Positions 1-11,578 are shown, numbered from the stretch's first letter. The stretch: DNA of 64,000 nt from Anagrus nilaparvatae (GCA_022575985.1 JAKSXM010000277.1:992001-1056000); one strand, 5' to 3'. The notes: generated by a model not told the origin, from the letters alone. Numbers and translations: made by a program.

Positions 1-360
1 CATTCCCGAGCGCCATCTTTTTAAAACAAAATTTCTGCCCGGCGTGTACATCACCGTTAAGAAAATCTTGGCGTCGGTTTTGGCCGTTTTGTGTAAAACA
101 TACAATTTTTAAATTTTCAATAATTAATTTAACAATAAAAAAAAATTAATTTAATTTAATTTTTATTAATTACCGGTAATTTTAACTCTCATCCATTTCA
201 CATCAATATTAAAAAAAATCCTACTTTTCACTTCCTGCTTGGTCTTCATTTTCTCTTCTATGTAAACGGAAACACACTTCAAAAAAATAATTAATTAAAT
301 ATTTATTTTTACACTTCTTTAATTTATCTCACCAAAAAAATAATTAATTTTCATTATGTA
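1..360. other. AT-rich non-coding DNA, nothing recognised
   Basis: I see no open frame of note and no repeat partner inside the window. A 15-bp word at 321-335 (beginning aatttatctc) recurs at 1245-1259, on the far side of the inverted-repeat element. Confidence 0.5.
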
Positions 361-1234
361 TATGTCGTAGCCTCATAGGATAATTGGTTTCATAGGCTAT
401 AAGCCGGCCCATAGAGTAAAAATGTTCGAGCAAACCTATTTCGCTATGAAGCGGTGCGCTCCAGTTTTATAGCCTATATGCCGGTTTTTAGCGTATAAAG
501 CTGAAAGAGGTCAGCTTCATAGACAAATGACAATGTTTCGAGACTCTTAATTTTAAATAATATAAATTTACTAATATTATGTCGTGAATTATTTATATTT
601 ATCTTATAGTTTTATTTACATTATAAAATTTGTTTAAAATAATAATTTCCATCAATGAATAACAATAAATTTTTATAATTTTCTATTTGACAAAATAAAA
701 TAATGTTGTAAAAATTTTTAATTTATCTTTATTTTGTTCAATGTAATAAAATATTCTGTCACGATCTCCGTATCGAGTTTCTTGGTGAGCCTTGAGTATT
801 TCTTCGTAACATTCTTTAATTGGCAAAAATATTATAATTTGATCTTTTGGATCATTCCCAAAGATCAAATTCCCTTATACATTAAATGACAGTACTTCAC
901 TATTTACTTTTTCCATATTAATACTAAAAAAATTGATTTAAAATTTTATAATTATATGATATAAAAACAACAAATTTATAAGATAAATATAAATAATTCA
1001 AGACATAATATTAGTAAATTTATATTATTTAAAATTAAGAGTCTCGAAACTTTGATATTTGTCTATGAAGCTGACCTCTTTCAGTTTTATACGCTAAAAG
1101 CCGGCCTATAGGCTATAAAACTGGAGCACGCAGCTACATAGCGAAATATGTCTTGAGCATTTTGCTCAAGCATTTTTACTTTATGGGCCGGCTTATAGCC
1201 TAGAAAACCGATTATCCTATGGGGCTACGACATA
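361..1234. mobile_element. DNA transposon-like element with about 270-bp terminal inverted repeats
   Basis: The left arm (361 to about 632) reappears as its reverse complement at about 963-1234, with scattered substitutions and one small indel. Both tips read tatgtcgtagcc inward. The roughly 330-bp centre holds a short - strand open frame (683-868). Long arms with a small centre suggest a non-autonomous cut-and-paste or foldback element. No clean short target-site duplication touches the tips, but a 15-bp direct repeat lies just outside (321-335 and 1245-1259). The superfamily is not settled. Confidence 0.75.
683..868 (-). pseudogene. Possible integrase zinc-domain remnant inside the TIR element
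   Basis: This is a 61-codon open frame. Its middle part, KECYEEILKAHQETRYGDRD, resembles the start of the HHCC zinc-binding domain of integrase-type transposases, where a helix is followed by a pattern like H-x(3)-GH-x-G-RD. The expected GH pair is replaced and no downstream Cys pair remains in frame, so it is at most a remnant. Its position between two long terminal inverted repeats would fit a deleted relative of integrase-carrying DNA transposons such as Ginger. Chance resemblance is quite possible. Confidence 0.3.
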
Positions 1235-1315
1235 TTTCTTAAATAATTTATCTCACCAAGAATTATTCGTTTTCTATTTAATCAACACAAAACACACACG
1301 CGCCGTGGAAACGAT

Positions 1316-2024
1316 GCACACTGATTCAGAAAAATAAAAAGCGGCAAAAAATTAGCTTCAAGCGAGGTTTTAATGAATTTCGATGCGGTTTGCGGCATTC
1401 AGTTCCTAAAAATGTGTATTTACCGAAAAGTACGGCAAGAATTTCTGATTATTTGAATTTTCACTCCTTAAGTACTTAAAACTACCCTTAAATAAGAGTT
1501 TTTTTATAACATTCATTTTTTGCAAAAATTAGTTACCAATCACTTTTATAACTATTGTAAACATTAAAAATTGTGAATTTTCATGAATTTAAAGTAGAAG
1601 AATAAAAACTGCCCCTATTAAAACCCTCTGAATTACCTCTGAAACTACCCTTAAAATTCTAAGGCTATTTGCATGTGCAACTCAATTTCTTTGAGTAGTT
1701 TCAGAGGTACTTTGGGTTTTAATAGGGGCAGTTTTTATTCTTCTACTTTAAATTCATGAAAATTCACAATTTTTAATGTTTACAATAGTTATAAAAGTGA
1801 TTGGTAACTAATTTTTACAAAAAATGAATGTTATAAAAAAACTCTTATTTAGGGGTAGTTTTAAGTACTTAAGGGGTGAAAATTCAAATAATCAGAAATT
1901 CTTGCCGTACTTTTCGGTAAATAAACATTTTTAGGAACTGAATGCCGCAAACCGCATCGAAATTCATTAAAACCTCGCTTGAAGCTAATTTTTTGCCGCT
2001 TTTTATTTTTCTGAATCAGTGTGC
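1316..2024. mobile_element. Foldback element, arms of about 330 bp
   Basis: Sequence from 1316 to about 1650 is repeated in reverse complement at about 1700-2024 with very few differences. The tips begin cacactgattcag. The short centre has no coding content. A transcript would form a hairpin of over 300 bp. An apparent open frame at 1861-2079 is only an arm read through. The right tip abuts the primer-site side of the Copia-type LTR candidate. Confidence 0.8.
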
Positions 2025-2033
2025 GATGGTGGG

Positions 2034-2042
2034 CTGATAACC
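2034..2042 (-). other. Possible primer-binding site beside the Copia-type LTR
   Basis: On the - strand this reads GGTTATCAG, close to the initiator-tRNA-type primer site of many Copia elements. It lies a few bases beyond the end of the proposed LTR. Confidence 0.35.
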
Positions 2043-2045
2043 TAT

Positions 2046-2316
2046 TGGGTTCTATATTGAGTGAAAATAAAAGAAACACTCGTTTGTTATTTATTTATAA
2101 TAGAGTTTATTATTTAAAGTCATTACTAATCTTTTATTAAAACTTCTCTATTACACGATTTATTTAATTATAGTGATCAAAGATACATATCAAGGTTTAA
2201 TGCGCGTTTGCGATATTAACTGAACGACGATCAGCGTGGAACTGAACTGTAAGCTTCTCCTCCTTCTTCACCGAGTAGTATATTAAGGAAGTGCGTGGAG
2301 GCGCCACAGTCCAACA
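2046..2316 (-). mobile_element. Probable solo or truncated Copia-type LTR
   Basis: Read on the - strand, this segment starts TGTTGGACTG, runs about 270 bp and ends just before GGTTATCAG. That start, length and adjacent primer site are typical of Ty1/Copia LTRs. No second LTR or Copia coding sequence was found in the window. The 3' boundary is uncertain by a few bases. The foldback element lies where the interior of the retrotransposon would be expected. Confidence 0.45.
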
Positions 2317-3000
2317 CATAATATCTCAATTCTTGAAATTATCTATTTGCTTAATGTTGTCAAAAGCGAAATCCAAAAGCTAATGTTAAAAAGTATAACC
2401 TAAAATTTCTAATTTAGAAAAATTTGAAATTTATTGCCGCTGTATGCCAATCTCTAATGCAGTGATGCTGGTTGAGAAAAACTCTCTCTACTCCAACCGG
2501 GTTACTTTTTCTCTATTTTTTATTTATTTATAATTAAATAAAACAAACATAAATAAATTTTATAATGTTTTACCGAATAAAAGGCAGTTACTAACATTAA
2601 GATTATTCAAATTTAAAATTGTTTAAAATTAAATGGTATCCAAAACCCCAAACATTTTATGCACAAAACACTACTATTATAGATTTTTTCTATTAAAGCT
2701 CTATTTAAAATTAAAATATTTATCCTATCTAGAAAATAAAAATTTATTTCTTACGAATTATGTTCATTATTGCTATTTAAAAAGATATTCTATCGACCCT
2801 AGTTGATTTGTAAAACTATGGACTATGTCACCCACAGAAATTCTTTCTTTATTTTAACACCGATTTTATTAAATTTCGTCCATTACTGACTCTGATGATG
2901 AAACACACAGACGGATAGATACACAAATAAATTTTCAACTATATATGGTAGTAAGATAAGATGTATAACATTCATAAAAATTCAAAATAAGAATTTAATT
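2317..3000. other. AT-rich non-coding DNA
   Basis: No gene or clear repeat was recognised. A somewhat less AT-rich patch at about 2450-2510 could be the tail of an old element, but nothing identifies it. Confidence 0.4.
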
Positions 3001-4123
3001 CTCTCTTTTTTGACGTCCTTAGAACGAGAATGAGTCTAAGGTCAGAATTTACCCACCATACCCCGATTTCGCCCCAGGGTATGATACTTCTAAAATAGAA
3101 AGATTAAAATTTAAAATCAGCATTTAATTCTGCATTTTTTCTTCTGCTAAGAACGCATCTGAGGCAATATTTTCGCAAAATCTGGGGTTTTTTGTACGTA
3201 AACTATTCTTTTCAGAACAAACAAATATGTTCTTTTTAAAGCAAAGAAAAACGTTTTTTTAACTTATTTTGAATTTTTAAGCTATGTCTAGCTTAAGAGT
3301 TTTTATTTAGAGTTTTTATGAAAGTTAAATTTTTGCTTACTTTGATCGGTGTAACGAGGTGCTAAGACAAAATTTGGGGGTGATGGGTCAATTCTTACCC
3401 TGAATTTGTTTTTTGCAGATTTGAAAATTCCTACATTCATTAAAATTATTTCTTTAAATCTTGAAATAATAAAGGTACAAAGAATCGAATTCTGAAAAGA
3501 ATAGTTTACGTTTGCTCCAAATAGAGCTTTGTTTGCTCTGAAAAGAACAGATTTCTTAGTCCAAAAAATAATAGTTATTTTACTCACTTTTTGAAAGTTT
3601 TTTCTTTTTACATAAGTAAAGAATCTGTACAAAATTAACTTTTAAAAAATTAATTTCTTTTTTATAGTCTTATAGCACGTTAAAATTTGTTATTAACACA
3701 TACGATAAATATAATATTAACATATATTATATTACAATTAGGAGTAACGCTGGCAAAATACGAGTGTTCCCTAATATTTGTTTTTTGCTTTCATTTTGGA
3801 AGGTAGCGGAGGAGATGCTAGGACAAAATATTAAGTCGGACAAAAATGTAGAGTAGCATGATGATTTTAATTTTGAATTAAGTTACATTCTCGTCTATTT
3901 TGGAGAGTATTTGAAGAGGGGGGTCCAAGAAAGAATCTGGGGTTTTTGCGAAAATATTGCCTCAGATGCGTTCTTAGCAGAAGAAAAAATGCAGAATTAA
4001 ATGCTGATTTTAAATTTTAATCTTTCTATTTTAGAAGTATCATACCCTGGGGCGAAATCGGGGTATGGTGGGTAAATTCTGACCTTAGACTCATTCTCGT
4101 TCTAAGGACGTCAAAAAAGAGAG
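3001..4123. mobile_element. Inverted-repeat element with about 190-bp arms
   Basis: The arm at 3001-3190 returns in reverse complement at about 3935-4123, starting ctctcttttttgacgtcctt. The centre of about 740 bp has no credible gene but holds one copy of a 180-bp sequence found again outside the element at 4230-4409. It is probably a non-autonomous DNA element; I could not define a target-site duplication. Confidence 0.75.
3312..3491. repeat. 180-bp direct repeat, copy 1
   Basis: It begins gtttttatgaaag and ends aatcgaatt. The same 180 bp recurs at 4230-4409 with a few substitutions. This copy lies within the inverted-repeat element. Confidence 0.85.
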
Positions 4124-4229
4124 ACAAGTTTGGATGAACCGGCGGTACTGAGGAAAAACTGGGTTTAATGGGCATGGCCTCAGATTTACTAACCACACTA
4201 CAAAATGCAGAATTACATGCTGATTTAGT

Positions 4230-4409
4230 GTTTTTATGAAAGTTAAATTTTTGCTTACTTTGATCGGTGTAACGAGGTGCTAAGACAAAATTTGGGAGTG
4301 ATGGGTCAATTCTTACCCTGAATTTGTTTTTTGCAGATTTGAAAATTCCTACATTCATTAAAATTATTTCTTTAAATCTTGAAATAATAAAGGTACAAAG
4401 AATCGAATT
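4230..4409. repeat. 180-bp direct repeat, copy 2
   Basis: Same orientation as 3312-3491. It follows a short piece (about 4198-4228) that also resembles part of the element's right arm, so it looks like a remnant of a second, deleted copy of the same element family. Confidence 0.85.
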
Positions 4410-4464
4410 TTTTTATTTTAATAACGATATGTTAAAAAAAATATTTTGTAATCTGAGTGCTTAT

Positions 4465-4811
4465 AGGCAGTACTTAGGCAAGGGTGACACCGTATAACAC
4501 ACATTCTTTGGAAGTGTGCGCTACTCGGAAGGGCGTCTGCCCTTGCTGAACTGGAGGCTGGAGGAAGTGGTCCCGGAAATGTTAAGGAGTCCTGAAAATT
4601 GAAACAATTTGCAAAGTACGTAAGGTTCAACCTTTTGATAAATAAGGAGGAGGTGCATAGTATGGGCATCCCAAAGTGAAGTTATATTTTAAAAGGGAGT
4701 TCCGGTTTGGGAATATAAGCGTAGGTGGTTTAGAGTGTGTTTAGGCAGTTAGTAAGAATCTGGCACGAAGTCGGCAACTGCGATCGTTGGTAAAGTCTCC
4801 CGGTTGTACTT
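4465..4811 (+). mobile_element. 3' fragment of the R1-like LINE family
   Basis: This matches the last coding part and the 3' untranslated part of the LINE at 11594-15133. Shared landmarks are the zinc-knuckle end (cacacattctt, gtgtgcgctac), the untranslated words agttatattt/aaaagggagtt, then agtaagaatctgg and the tcccggttgtact tail. The coding part is frame-broken. It is older than the main copy, judging by the number of differences. Confidence 0.85.
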
Positions 4812-5104
4812 ATATTACACAATTTTTTTATTACTTTATTTTATTTTTTTTAAATTTATTTATGGATAAATTTATTTTCACATATATTTAAAGCTCATAA
4901 CTGTAACATCCCATTTTATTAATAATAAAAGATAAACAACTATGAACATTACAGAATATTTTTTTTTCCTTCAAACTGTAACAAGTATATTGAATTATTT
5001 TTAAATCCATTTATTTATTTAACAATTATGTAAAGACTATTTTCTTTAACATTGCGATTGTAGTGACCCCTATTTTGATCAAATGTCTGAATCGAAAAAT
5101 AATA
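4812..5104. other. AT-rich non-coding DNA
   Basis: Nothing recognised between the LINE fragment and the next inverted repeat. Confidence 0.4.
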
Positions 5105-5660
5105 TGGGTGTATTCGAAAATGATTTTTAGTAATAAATTTATGTTGGAACAAATTCTCTAGACTTTTTTTCTGAGGATAAAATGGGGGAAGGTGAAAAAA
5201 AACTGTTCGTAAATGACAGCGAGATTTTTGAGGATTTGAACAAACTAGGGGTCGCGAGCATTGTAATTACTTCGATTTCGTTATAAAAATATTAAGAGTA
5301 TAAACGATGAAGAATTATTATTTTTCTTTTGACAATGACAATTGAATTTCAATCCATATTGTGAGTGTATTTATGCGAATGTCGAAAAAAATTTTTTTTT
5401 GTAAAAAGAGCATTGTCAAAAGAAAAATAATAATAGATTGTAATAATAATTCTCCATTGTTTATACTCTAAATATTTTTATAACGAAATCAAAGCAATTA
5501 CGCTGCTCGCGACCCCTAGTTTGTTGAAATCATCCAAAATCTCGCTGTCATTTACGAACAGTTTTTTTTCACCTCCCCCCCTTTTATCCCCAGAAAAAAA
5601 GTCTACAGAATTTTTTCAACATAAAATTGGTTACTAAAAATCATTTTCAAATACGCCCTA
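5105..5660. mobile_element. Foldback element, arms of about 240 bp
   Basis: The stretch from about 5105 to 5340 is the reverse complement of about 5420-5660. It includes matching blocks such as gacagcgagatttt and ctaggggtcgcgagc. A roughly 80-bp AT-rich centre separates the arms. No coding content. Confidence 0.7.
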
Positions 5661-6039
5661 TGATTTAAAAAAAAATATGTTACCTCCTCCGAAAAAAATC
5701 ATTTATGCCAACTTAAATTTATTTTTCAAAATCTTTTTCGAAGTCGCCCGTCGCAATTAGAAGTTTTCACAAATAAATATAATGATTTTTTTTTTAATTC
5801 GGCTGCCTACTAACTAAAAATGTTATTAATAATTAAATATTTTAAAAAGTAAATAAAAATAAAAATTAAAAAACTTATAACCGGTTTGTGTAAACACAAC
5901 CTAAATGCATGGAACATGTTTACTTCCAAATAAGGACTAGATATAATATAAATGTTACTCAACATTACAATACAATTTTCGATTGTTGTAATTTGTAATT
6001 ATCACCTTACTAGTTGTTAAGATTCTAAACCCAAACTAT
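5661..6039. other. AT-rich non-coding DNA
   Basis: No gene recognised. A 15-bp word at 5908-5922 (catggaacatgttta) is the inverse of 6952-6966, possibly the tips of a worn element of about 1.06 kb spanning the minisatellite and the tRNA-like sequence. Confidence 0.35.
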
Positions 6040-6175
6040 TTTGATTCCCTAAACCTGAATTATTATAAGTCCCTGAACCTGAATTATTCCAAGTCCCTAA
6101 ATCGATATTCTTCTAAGTCCATAAACCTGTATTATCCTAAGTCCTTAAGCCCAGATTTTTCAAAGTCTTTTAATA
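6040..6175. repeat. Degenerate minisatellite, unit about 33 bp
   Basis: About four imperfect units built on aagtccctgaacctgaatta follow each other with substitutions. Confidence 0.7.
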
Positions 6176-6764
6176 GTATTTTATTTATTTATATATACTT
6201 ACCTAATTATGTATGTGCTTTATTTAACCTCTTAGAACCTTACGTTATACGGAGGTCACCAACAGTTATTTGCACAAGCGGTCCAAACCGCATTTTTTGC
6301 TTTTTATTCCCTTGGAAGTCGATATATATATTGAGATATATACCGCTTTTTCCTTTAATGGAAATAATTAGATAGGTTTGGAGACGTATGGACAAATTGT
6401 GGTGAAACTGTGGGATTAGAAGGGATGTTTAGGATAAATTGAACTTTAACAATCATTTCAAACTTTATCTATTCATAGCCTTTACTAGGGTTTGGGATGG
6501 CCAAATGCGGTCCAAGGTCCGACTTTTTAATAGGAGCCATGCTGACAATTCCGTCTTTAAAGCGCAGAGTTGTTATTCACAACAATCGCTTTAAAAGAGG
6601 CGCGAAAAACCTCGGAAAAACGCCCTCTATGCATGACATACGGAGGCAAGCAAATGGCACTTTCCATTTCGTCTTGCCCCCTGCGACTCGGCAGCTAGCT
6701 CTACTCTCCCTTCTTAAAACAAATATTTATTTTATTAAATATTTATTTTCAGAAAAAAAAGTTG
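6176..6764. other. Non-coding DNA without a recognised gene
   Basis: An open frame of 131 codons (6497-6892, + strand) crosses this stretch but shows no domain, runs into the antisense of a tRNA-like sequence and ends in a C tract, so I do not treat it as a gene. Confidence 0.4.
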
Positions 6765-6848
6765 TCACTGCTCTGTATGCGAACCCACTTCATAATATTT
6801 TGCTATATTACAAAGCGAGCGCGTTACCTCTGCGCTACCGAGCCGGTT
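6765..6848 (-). repeat. tRNA-like sequence, possibly a SINE head or tRNA pseudogene
   Basis: On the - strand it contains GGTAGCGCAGAGGTAACGCG, which fits a polymerase III A box with D arm. About 45 bases later comes GGGTTCGCATAC, which fits a B box with T loop. A four-base acceptor-like pairing (gctc with gagc) remains, and a T run follows. The cloverleaf is incomplete, so this is not called as a functional tRNA. Confidence 0.4.
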
Positions 6849-6966
6849 ACTTAACTAATTATTCTAAGTCTTATTTGACCCCCCCCCCTTAAATAGGACA
6901 AATTTGACCCCCCCCCCCTTAATTTTCAAGTTCTGAAGTACCCCCTCCCTATAAACATGTTCCATG

Positions 6967-8204
6967 TTAATAATTGAATAAATCAAGGAACAAATTCTCC
7001 TTTAGAGTTAAATAAGCAAATTTAATTAAATTTTCAAATAATTATTATTTATTAAATAATATTAGTTTATTTTTTATTCATTTTTACAATACTTTTTTTA
7101 AATATTTAATTAATTTCGCTTATTCCAGATTTTCAGGTTTATTTAAAATTTGAATTTTCGCGCCGTTACAAATTTATTTTACACATTCACTTGCGTGTCT
7201 CAATTCGCTTTTAGCGGCAGTAGGTCAAAAATACCGAAAGATTCTGAGCATGGAGAATCAATGTTGGTACCGTCTATAATCAGGATTCACCTTTAAGTAT
7301 ATCAAACTTTTTCTTTTTTTGCCAATTTTTCAATATAACTTAATTTTTAAAAACAATTTTTTTTTAATTTTTTTATTTAATTTTTTTTGAAAATGTGATA
7401 GAAAAATTATTACTTAGAGGCGAAAATTTGGCAAAAAAATATATGACTCAGATACTAGCATGAATTTTAACTCCCCCCTCCCTTCCCTCTTCCAGCAATG
7501 TCTTCTAAATGCTTTAAAATTGTTTAAAAATGGGCAAAAACATTTAGAAAACATATAAATATATAAAAAATGTATATACTTATATGTGTGTGAATGTGTG
7601 TGTTTATTTATGTATGAGAAGGTGAATATGTTTGTATGTGTATGTATGCAAATACATAATAAATATTAATTATTTGTTTATAATAAATAATGCTTCGCAC
7701 AGTCTATACCCTCGACAAAATGTCGCTTTGGTTTGCGATCGATAATGTTACTGTAATCTCCGATAAGGTTCAAAATTTGTATATAAGTTAATACCGAGTC
7801 AAAGATGAACTGATTAGATTTTTATTAAATTAAATACATTAATTTTGATGATAAAATTTATGAAAATTTAATATAAAATACAGTTCTATATGGGTTGATA
7901 TTCCTCAAGTGTATGTTAATGTGGACTGTATTTTTGATAAAAATTGGTGTATAAAACTTTAGAGAGCTTTTTAAATAAATAAAAATACAAATCTTTGCAG
8001 TAAAAAACAATAATTAATTTATTTAATATTAAAAAACAAAATGATTTATATAAAATAGTACTGCATAAACACGTCTGTATAATATGGTGACAAAGACGTG
8101 ACTAAAGAAGAGAGCGTCAGTGAAGCCGGCGCTGCCGACGGTGCTAACGCATGCGCAATACAAATAATTTTAAAAACTCACACATACATTATACACTCTC
8201 AAAC
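6967..8204. other. AT-rich DNA, possibly including BEL/Pao LTR sequence at its right end
   Basis: About 7560-7660 is rich in TATG/TGTG steps (simple sequence). The right part (about 7700-8204) would be the 3' LTR of the - strand BEL/Pao element if the LTR starts at 8205, but no matching 5' LTR was found, so its extent is unknown. Confidence 0.35.
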
Positions 8205-8430
8205 ATTCTCCCACACAAATTATTTTATTTAAAAATATAAAATAATTTAAATTTAATTTATATAATATTTGATTATATTTTATATGTTTTACAATAAATA
8301 AATAGTTAAATTTTATTTACAATTTTTTTTTATATTTACAATTTTTGAAGTACGTACAAAAATTTTTTAATTTATATTTATTCTATTATTTTTTTTAATT
8401 TTAAATTTTAAATTTTAAACATCTTTAACT

Positions 8431-8750
8431 TTATTCTTCAGACTTATTAATAAGTATTAATTTGTTTATTGGTCTTTTTAATTGAGACTTAGTTGTTCGT
8501 AATTTTACAACACGAACTAGATTATCATTACCAGGATATATTTTTAAGACTTTAGCAAATGGCCATTTAGCAGGAGGTACATTATTATCAGTAATAAGAA
8601 CTATATCTTCTATTTTTAAATTGTTTTGAGCAATTTTCCATTTGTCACGAGTTTGCAAAGATTGCAGATATTCGAGCAACCAACTTTTCCACCAGCATTG
8701 TAATATATATTGAAAACGATGCCATATTTTTAAGGGTGGTTTCGAATTAA
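8431..8750 (-). pseudogene. BEL/Pao integrase C-terminal tail (DUF5641-like)
   Basis: The frame begins before the ATG-like start at 8679. In-frame sequence back to about 8745 contains a Trp-rich helix (IWHRFQYILQCWWKSW), followed by LEYLQSLQTRDKW, the IVLITDNNVPPAKWPFAKV block and VRVVKLRTTKSQLKRP. This is the conserved tail of BEL/Pao integrases, which precedes the polyprotein stop. It is separated from the integrase core by a single in-frame break at about 8745-8755. Ordinary decay of the retrotransposon explains it. Confidence 0.8.
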
Positions 8751-9782
8751 TTAAGAATTTTGATCAGGCAAGATATATGCCGGTTTATTTGACTTTGCTA
8801 TTAATTGAAACGGCGTCAATATTTGTAGATCAGTAATATCATCATTTAAAGCTAAAATTGGCCTTGAATTTAAACAAGCCTCAATTTGTTTCAATAATGT
8901 ATTAAATTGATTAAAAGCTAAAATCTGATCTGCAATAACACGTTTTAAATGATGCTTGGTTGATTTTACTGCCGATTCCCAAGATCCACCAAAGTTAGGA
9001 GCTGCAGGTGGATTAAAATGCCAAGTTACATTTTCATATTTAAGAACATGCATAATATCTTTCATATGTTCAGAAGATTTTTTGAATAGATTAGAAATTT
9101 CTTTAGCGGCACCCACAAATGTAGTACCTTGATCAGAATATAAATTAAGACATTCACCTCTAGTAGAAGTAAATCTACGAAATGCAGCGATAAAATCTGC
9201 ACTACCATAGCTCTCAACTAATTCAAGATGAATAGCATGAGTATTTAAGCAAATAAATAATGCAATATATCCTTTATAAGTCTTTATACCACGATATTTA
9301 GATGCTTTTATATTAAATGGGCCTGCATAATCTACACCTACATGAGAAAAGACATCAAAACCTGATTTAAGTCTAAAAGAAGGCAAATTTTCCATTTTTT
9401 GATAGAATGTGCTACCCTTATATCTTAAACAAGTTACACATTCTCTAATAATTTTTTTAATCAAATATCGACCTTTTATAACCCAACATTGTTGACGTAA
9501 GGTAGCTAAAGATAATTTTAAACCACCATGGATTGTTTGAATGTAATGTACACGACGAGCTATCAAATACGATAAGTGCGAATCATATGGTAAGATGAAG
9601 GGATGCATTTCATCATGATGTAATAATGCATTACTCAATCTACCACCTACTCTTAATAAATTATCTTCAACATAGGGATCTAAATTTAACAAATTATCAT
9701 TGGATTCTAAATGTCCTGATTTAGATAACGATATAAATTGCTTATAGTAATATATATGTTGAACTAAAAATATGGATACCAA
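8751..9782 (-). pseudogene. BEL/Pao integrase
   Basis: This 343-codon open segment would join retroelement cDNA to the genome. An HHCC zinc domain is visible (HYIQTIHGG, then CVTCLRYKG). The DDE catalytic core shows VGVDYAGPF for the first Asp, LYSDQGTTF for the second Asp and GSWESAVKS for the Glu, so all three catalytic residues are kept. A conserved ACLNSRPI block follows. It continues the polyprotein from the RNase H segment, with a break at about 9783-9818, so it is a well-kept domain in a dead element. Confidence 0.9.
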
Positions 9783-9818
9783 TTTAGCTCTGCTAATTTC
9801 AAATGCATTTAACCTTTC

Positions 9819-10577
9819 CTATGTTTCGTAAATATTACCACGAAACCACTTATTAGCAAATAAATTAGATTTATTTAATAACCGCGATTTTGTTTTAATA
9901 AGTAATTTAGATATGAATCGAAGAACATAACCCATAACTGTAAGTAATTTATTTATACTTGAATATTTATTAATAATTTCCAAATCACCATATTTTAAAA
10001 CAACAGAATTAGTCTCATTAACATAACTACAAATATGCGAACTTATAGTATCAACTATTACCACATTGTTAGGTTCAGAAATAATTTGAAATGGTTCACT
10101 ATTATCATTGATCCAATTTGGACCTTTCCACCATAAATCAAAATTAATAAAATCATCAACAGATAAGCCACGGGATGCACAATCAGCGGGATTTTCCTTA
10201 GATTTTACGGGACGCCACTGAGCTTGAGGAACATAATTATGAATTTTTGAACTTCTATTTCCAATATAAATTTTCCATTTAGATGGATGATCACGTAACC
10301 AATACAGAACATCTTTAGAATCAGTCCATAAATGAACAGAACATTCAGGAAAATCTAAATCAGATAATAATTTTTTAACTAATCTTGCCAATAAAACAGC
10401 TGCACATAATTCTAATTTAGGAATTGTGAGAACTTTTTTGATTGGTGCAACTTTAGTTTTTGATTGTAAAATATTTACAAAAGTTTCACCATTACCATAA
10501 ATTAATCTCAAATAAACTACCGCAGCATAAGCTGACTTGGAAGCATCTGCAAAGCCATGTAATTCTATTATGGGCAC
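9819..10577 (-). pseudogene. BEL/Pao RNase H segment
   Basis: This follows RT in the polyprotein. It opens with ELHGFADASKSAYAAVVYLR, the typical BEL/Pao RNase H start with its first acidic residue. KLELCAAVLLARL carries the catalytic Glu, and VHLWTDSKDVLYWL carries the next Asp. NPADCASRGLS supplies the fourth acidic position. The C-terminal connection to the integrase is degraded. It would degrade the RNA strand during reverse transcription. Confidence 0.88.
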
Positions 10578-10640
10578 TCCCGGAGAAAAATTAAGCCAAC
10601 GGTTAATTTTTATCGAATTAATTAAATGTTACTTACTATA

Positions 10641-11564
10641 TCATGATATCCAATCACTAACTAAGTAATCGGGTAATTGAGAGACCCAAGTTAATTTATG
10701 CAACCATAGTTTTTGCATAAATATTTTAGCAGTTATAATTACGGGGGCAAGTAACCCAAGAGGGTCAAAAAGTTTAGCAATATTTGCTAAAACTTGTCTT
10801 TTAGATAATTTTTTCCTTAATTCTTCAATATTAGATAAGTTTATTTGAAAAAAGAAAAAATCTTTTTTAGGATTCCATTTTAGACCTAATATACCTAAAG
10901 CAAAATTTTCATTAAATTCAGAATCTGAGAGAGCTTTATCATTAACATCAATTGATTCTAAGATTTTTTGGTTATTAGATAAGTATTTATGAAGTTCAAA
11001 ACTTCCTAGTTTACAAATAGATTTAAATTGATTTATTTTTTCTAATATTTCTTCAATGGTATGTCCACCAGATATGGAATCATCCATATATACTTCATTA
11101 TTTATAATATCAGCTCCTTGAGGATATTTTGATGTTTCATCTTCAGCCAGTTGCTTAAGACAACGAATGGCCAAATAAGGGCTTGATACTAAACCATAAG
11201 TTACAGTATTAAGGACATAAATTTTAATAGGTTGAGATTTATTTTCTCTCCAAATAATAGCTTGATAAAATTGATCATTAGGATGTATGAGTATTTGCCT
11301 GTACATTTGTTTAATATCACTAATGAACACAAATTTATATTTTCTCCACAAAATAATTAGACTGGTTAAGTCTTTGAGAAGATTTTCGCCAGTATGACAA
11401 ACTTTATTTAAGGATAGACCGTTAAAAGTTTCCGATGAACCATTAAAAACATTTCTATATTTTGTGGTAAGATGATCTTCCCTTAAAATACCACGCCAAG
11501 GAATAAAATATTTACAATTTGGAATTTCAGAAGAATTAATTTCTCTCATATGACCTTTTTTCAA
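10641..11564 (-). pseudogene. BEL/Pao reverse transcriptase, main part
   Basis: 307 codons of RT palm and fingers. Blocks include FNGSSETFNGLSLN, FISDIKQMYRQI (first catalytic Asp), YGLVSSPYLAIRCL and the catalytic box VYMDDSISG (YMDD, as common in this superfamily). The thumb follows with LANIAKLFDPLGLLAPV. The segment begins abruptly because the R1-like LINE is inserted just upstream (11594-15133). The N-terminal RT half is at 15149 onward. Confidence 0.9.
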
Positions 11565-11578
11565 ATAATCAATAAAAT

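Noticed and set aside
6765..6848. Functional tRNA gene
   Set aside because: Internal promoter-like boxes are present, but the acceptor stem is mostly unpaired and no clean anticodon arm forms.
6497..6892. 131-codon + strand open frame
   Set aside because: No domain, composition follows the DNA, and its end is antisense to a tRNA-like sequence and a C tract.
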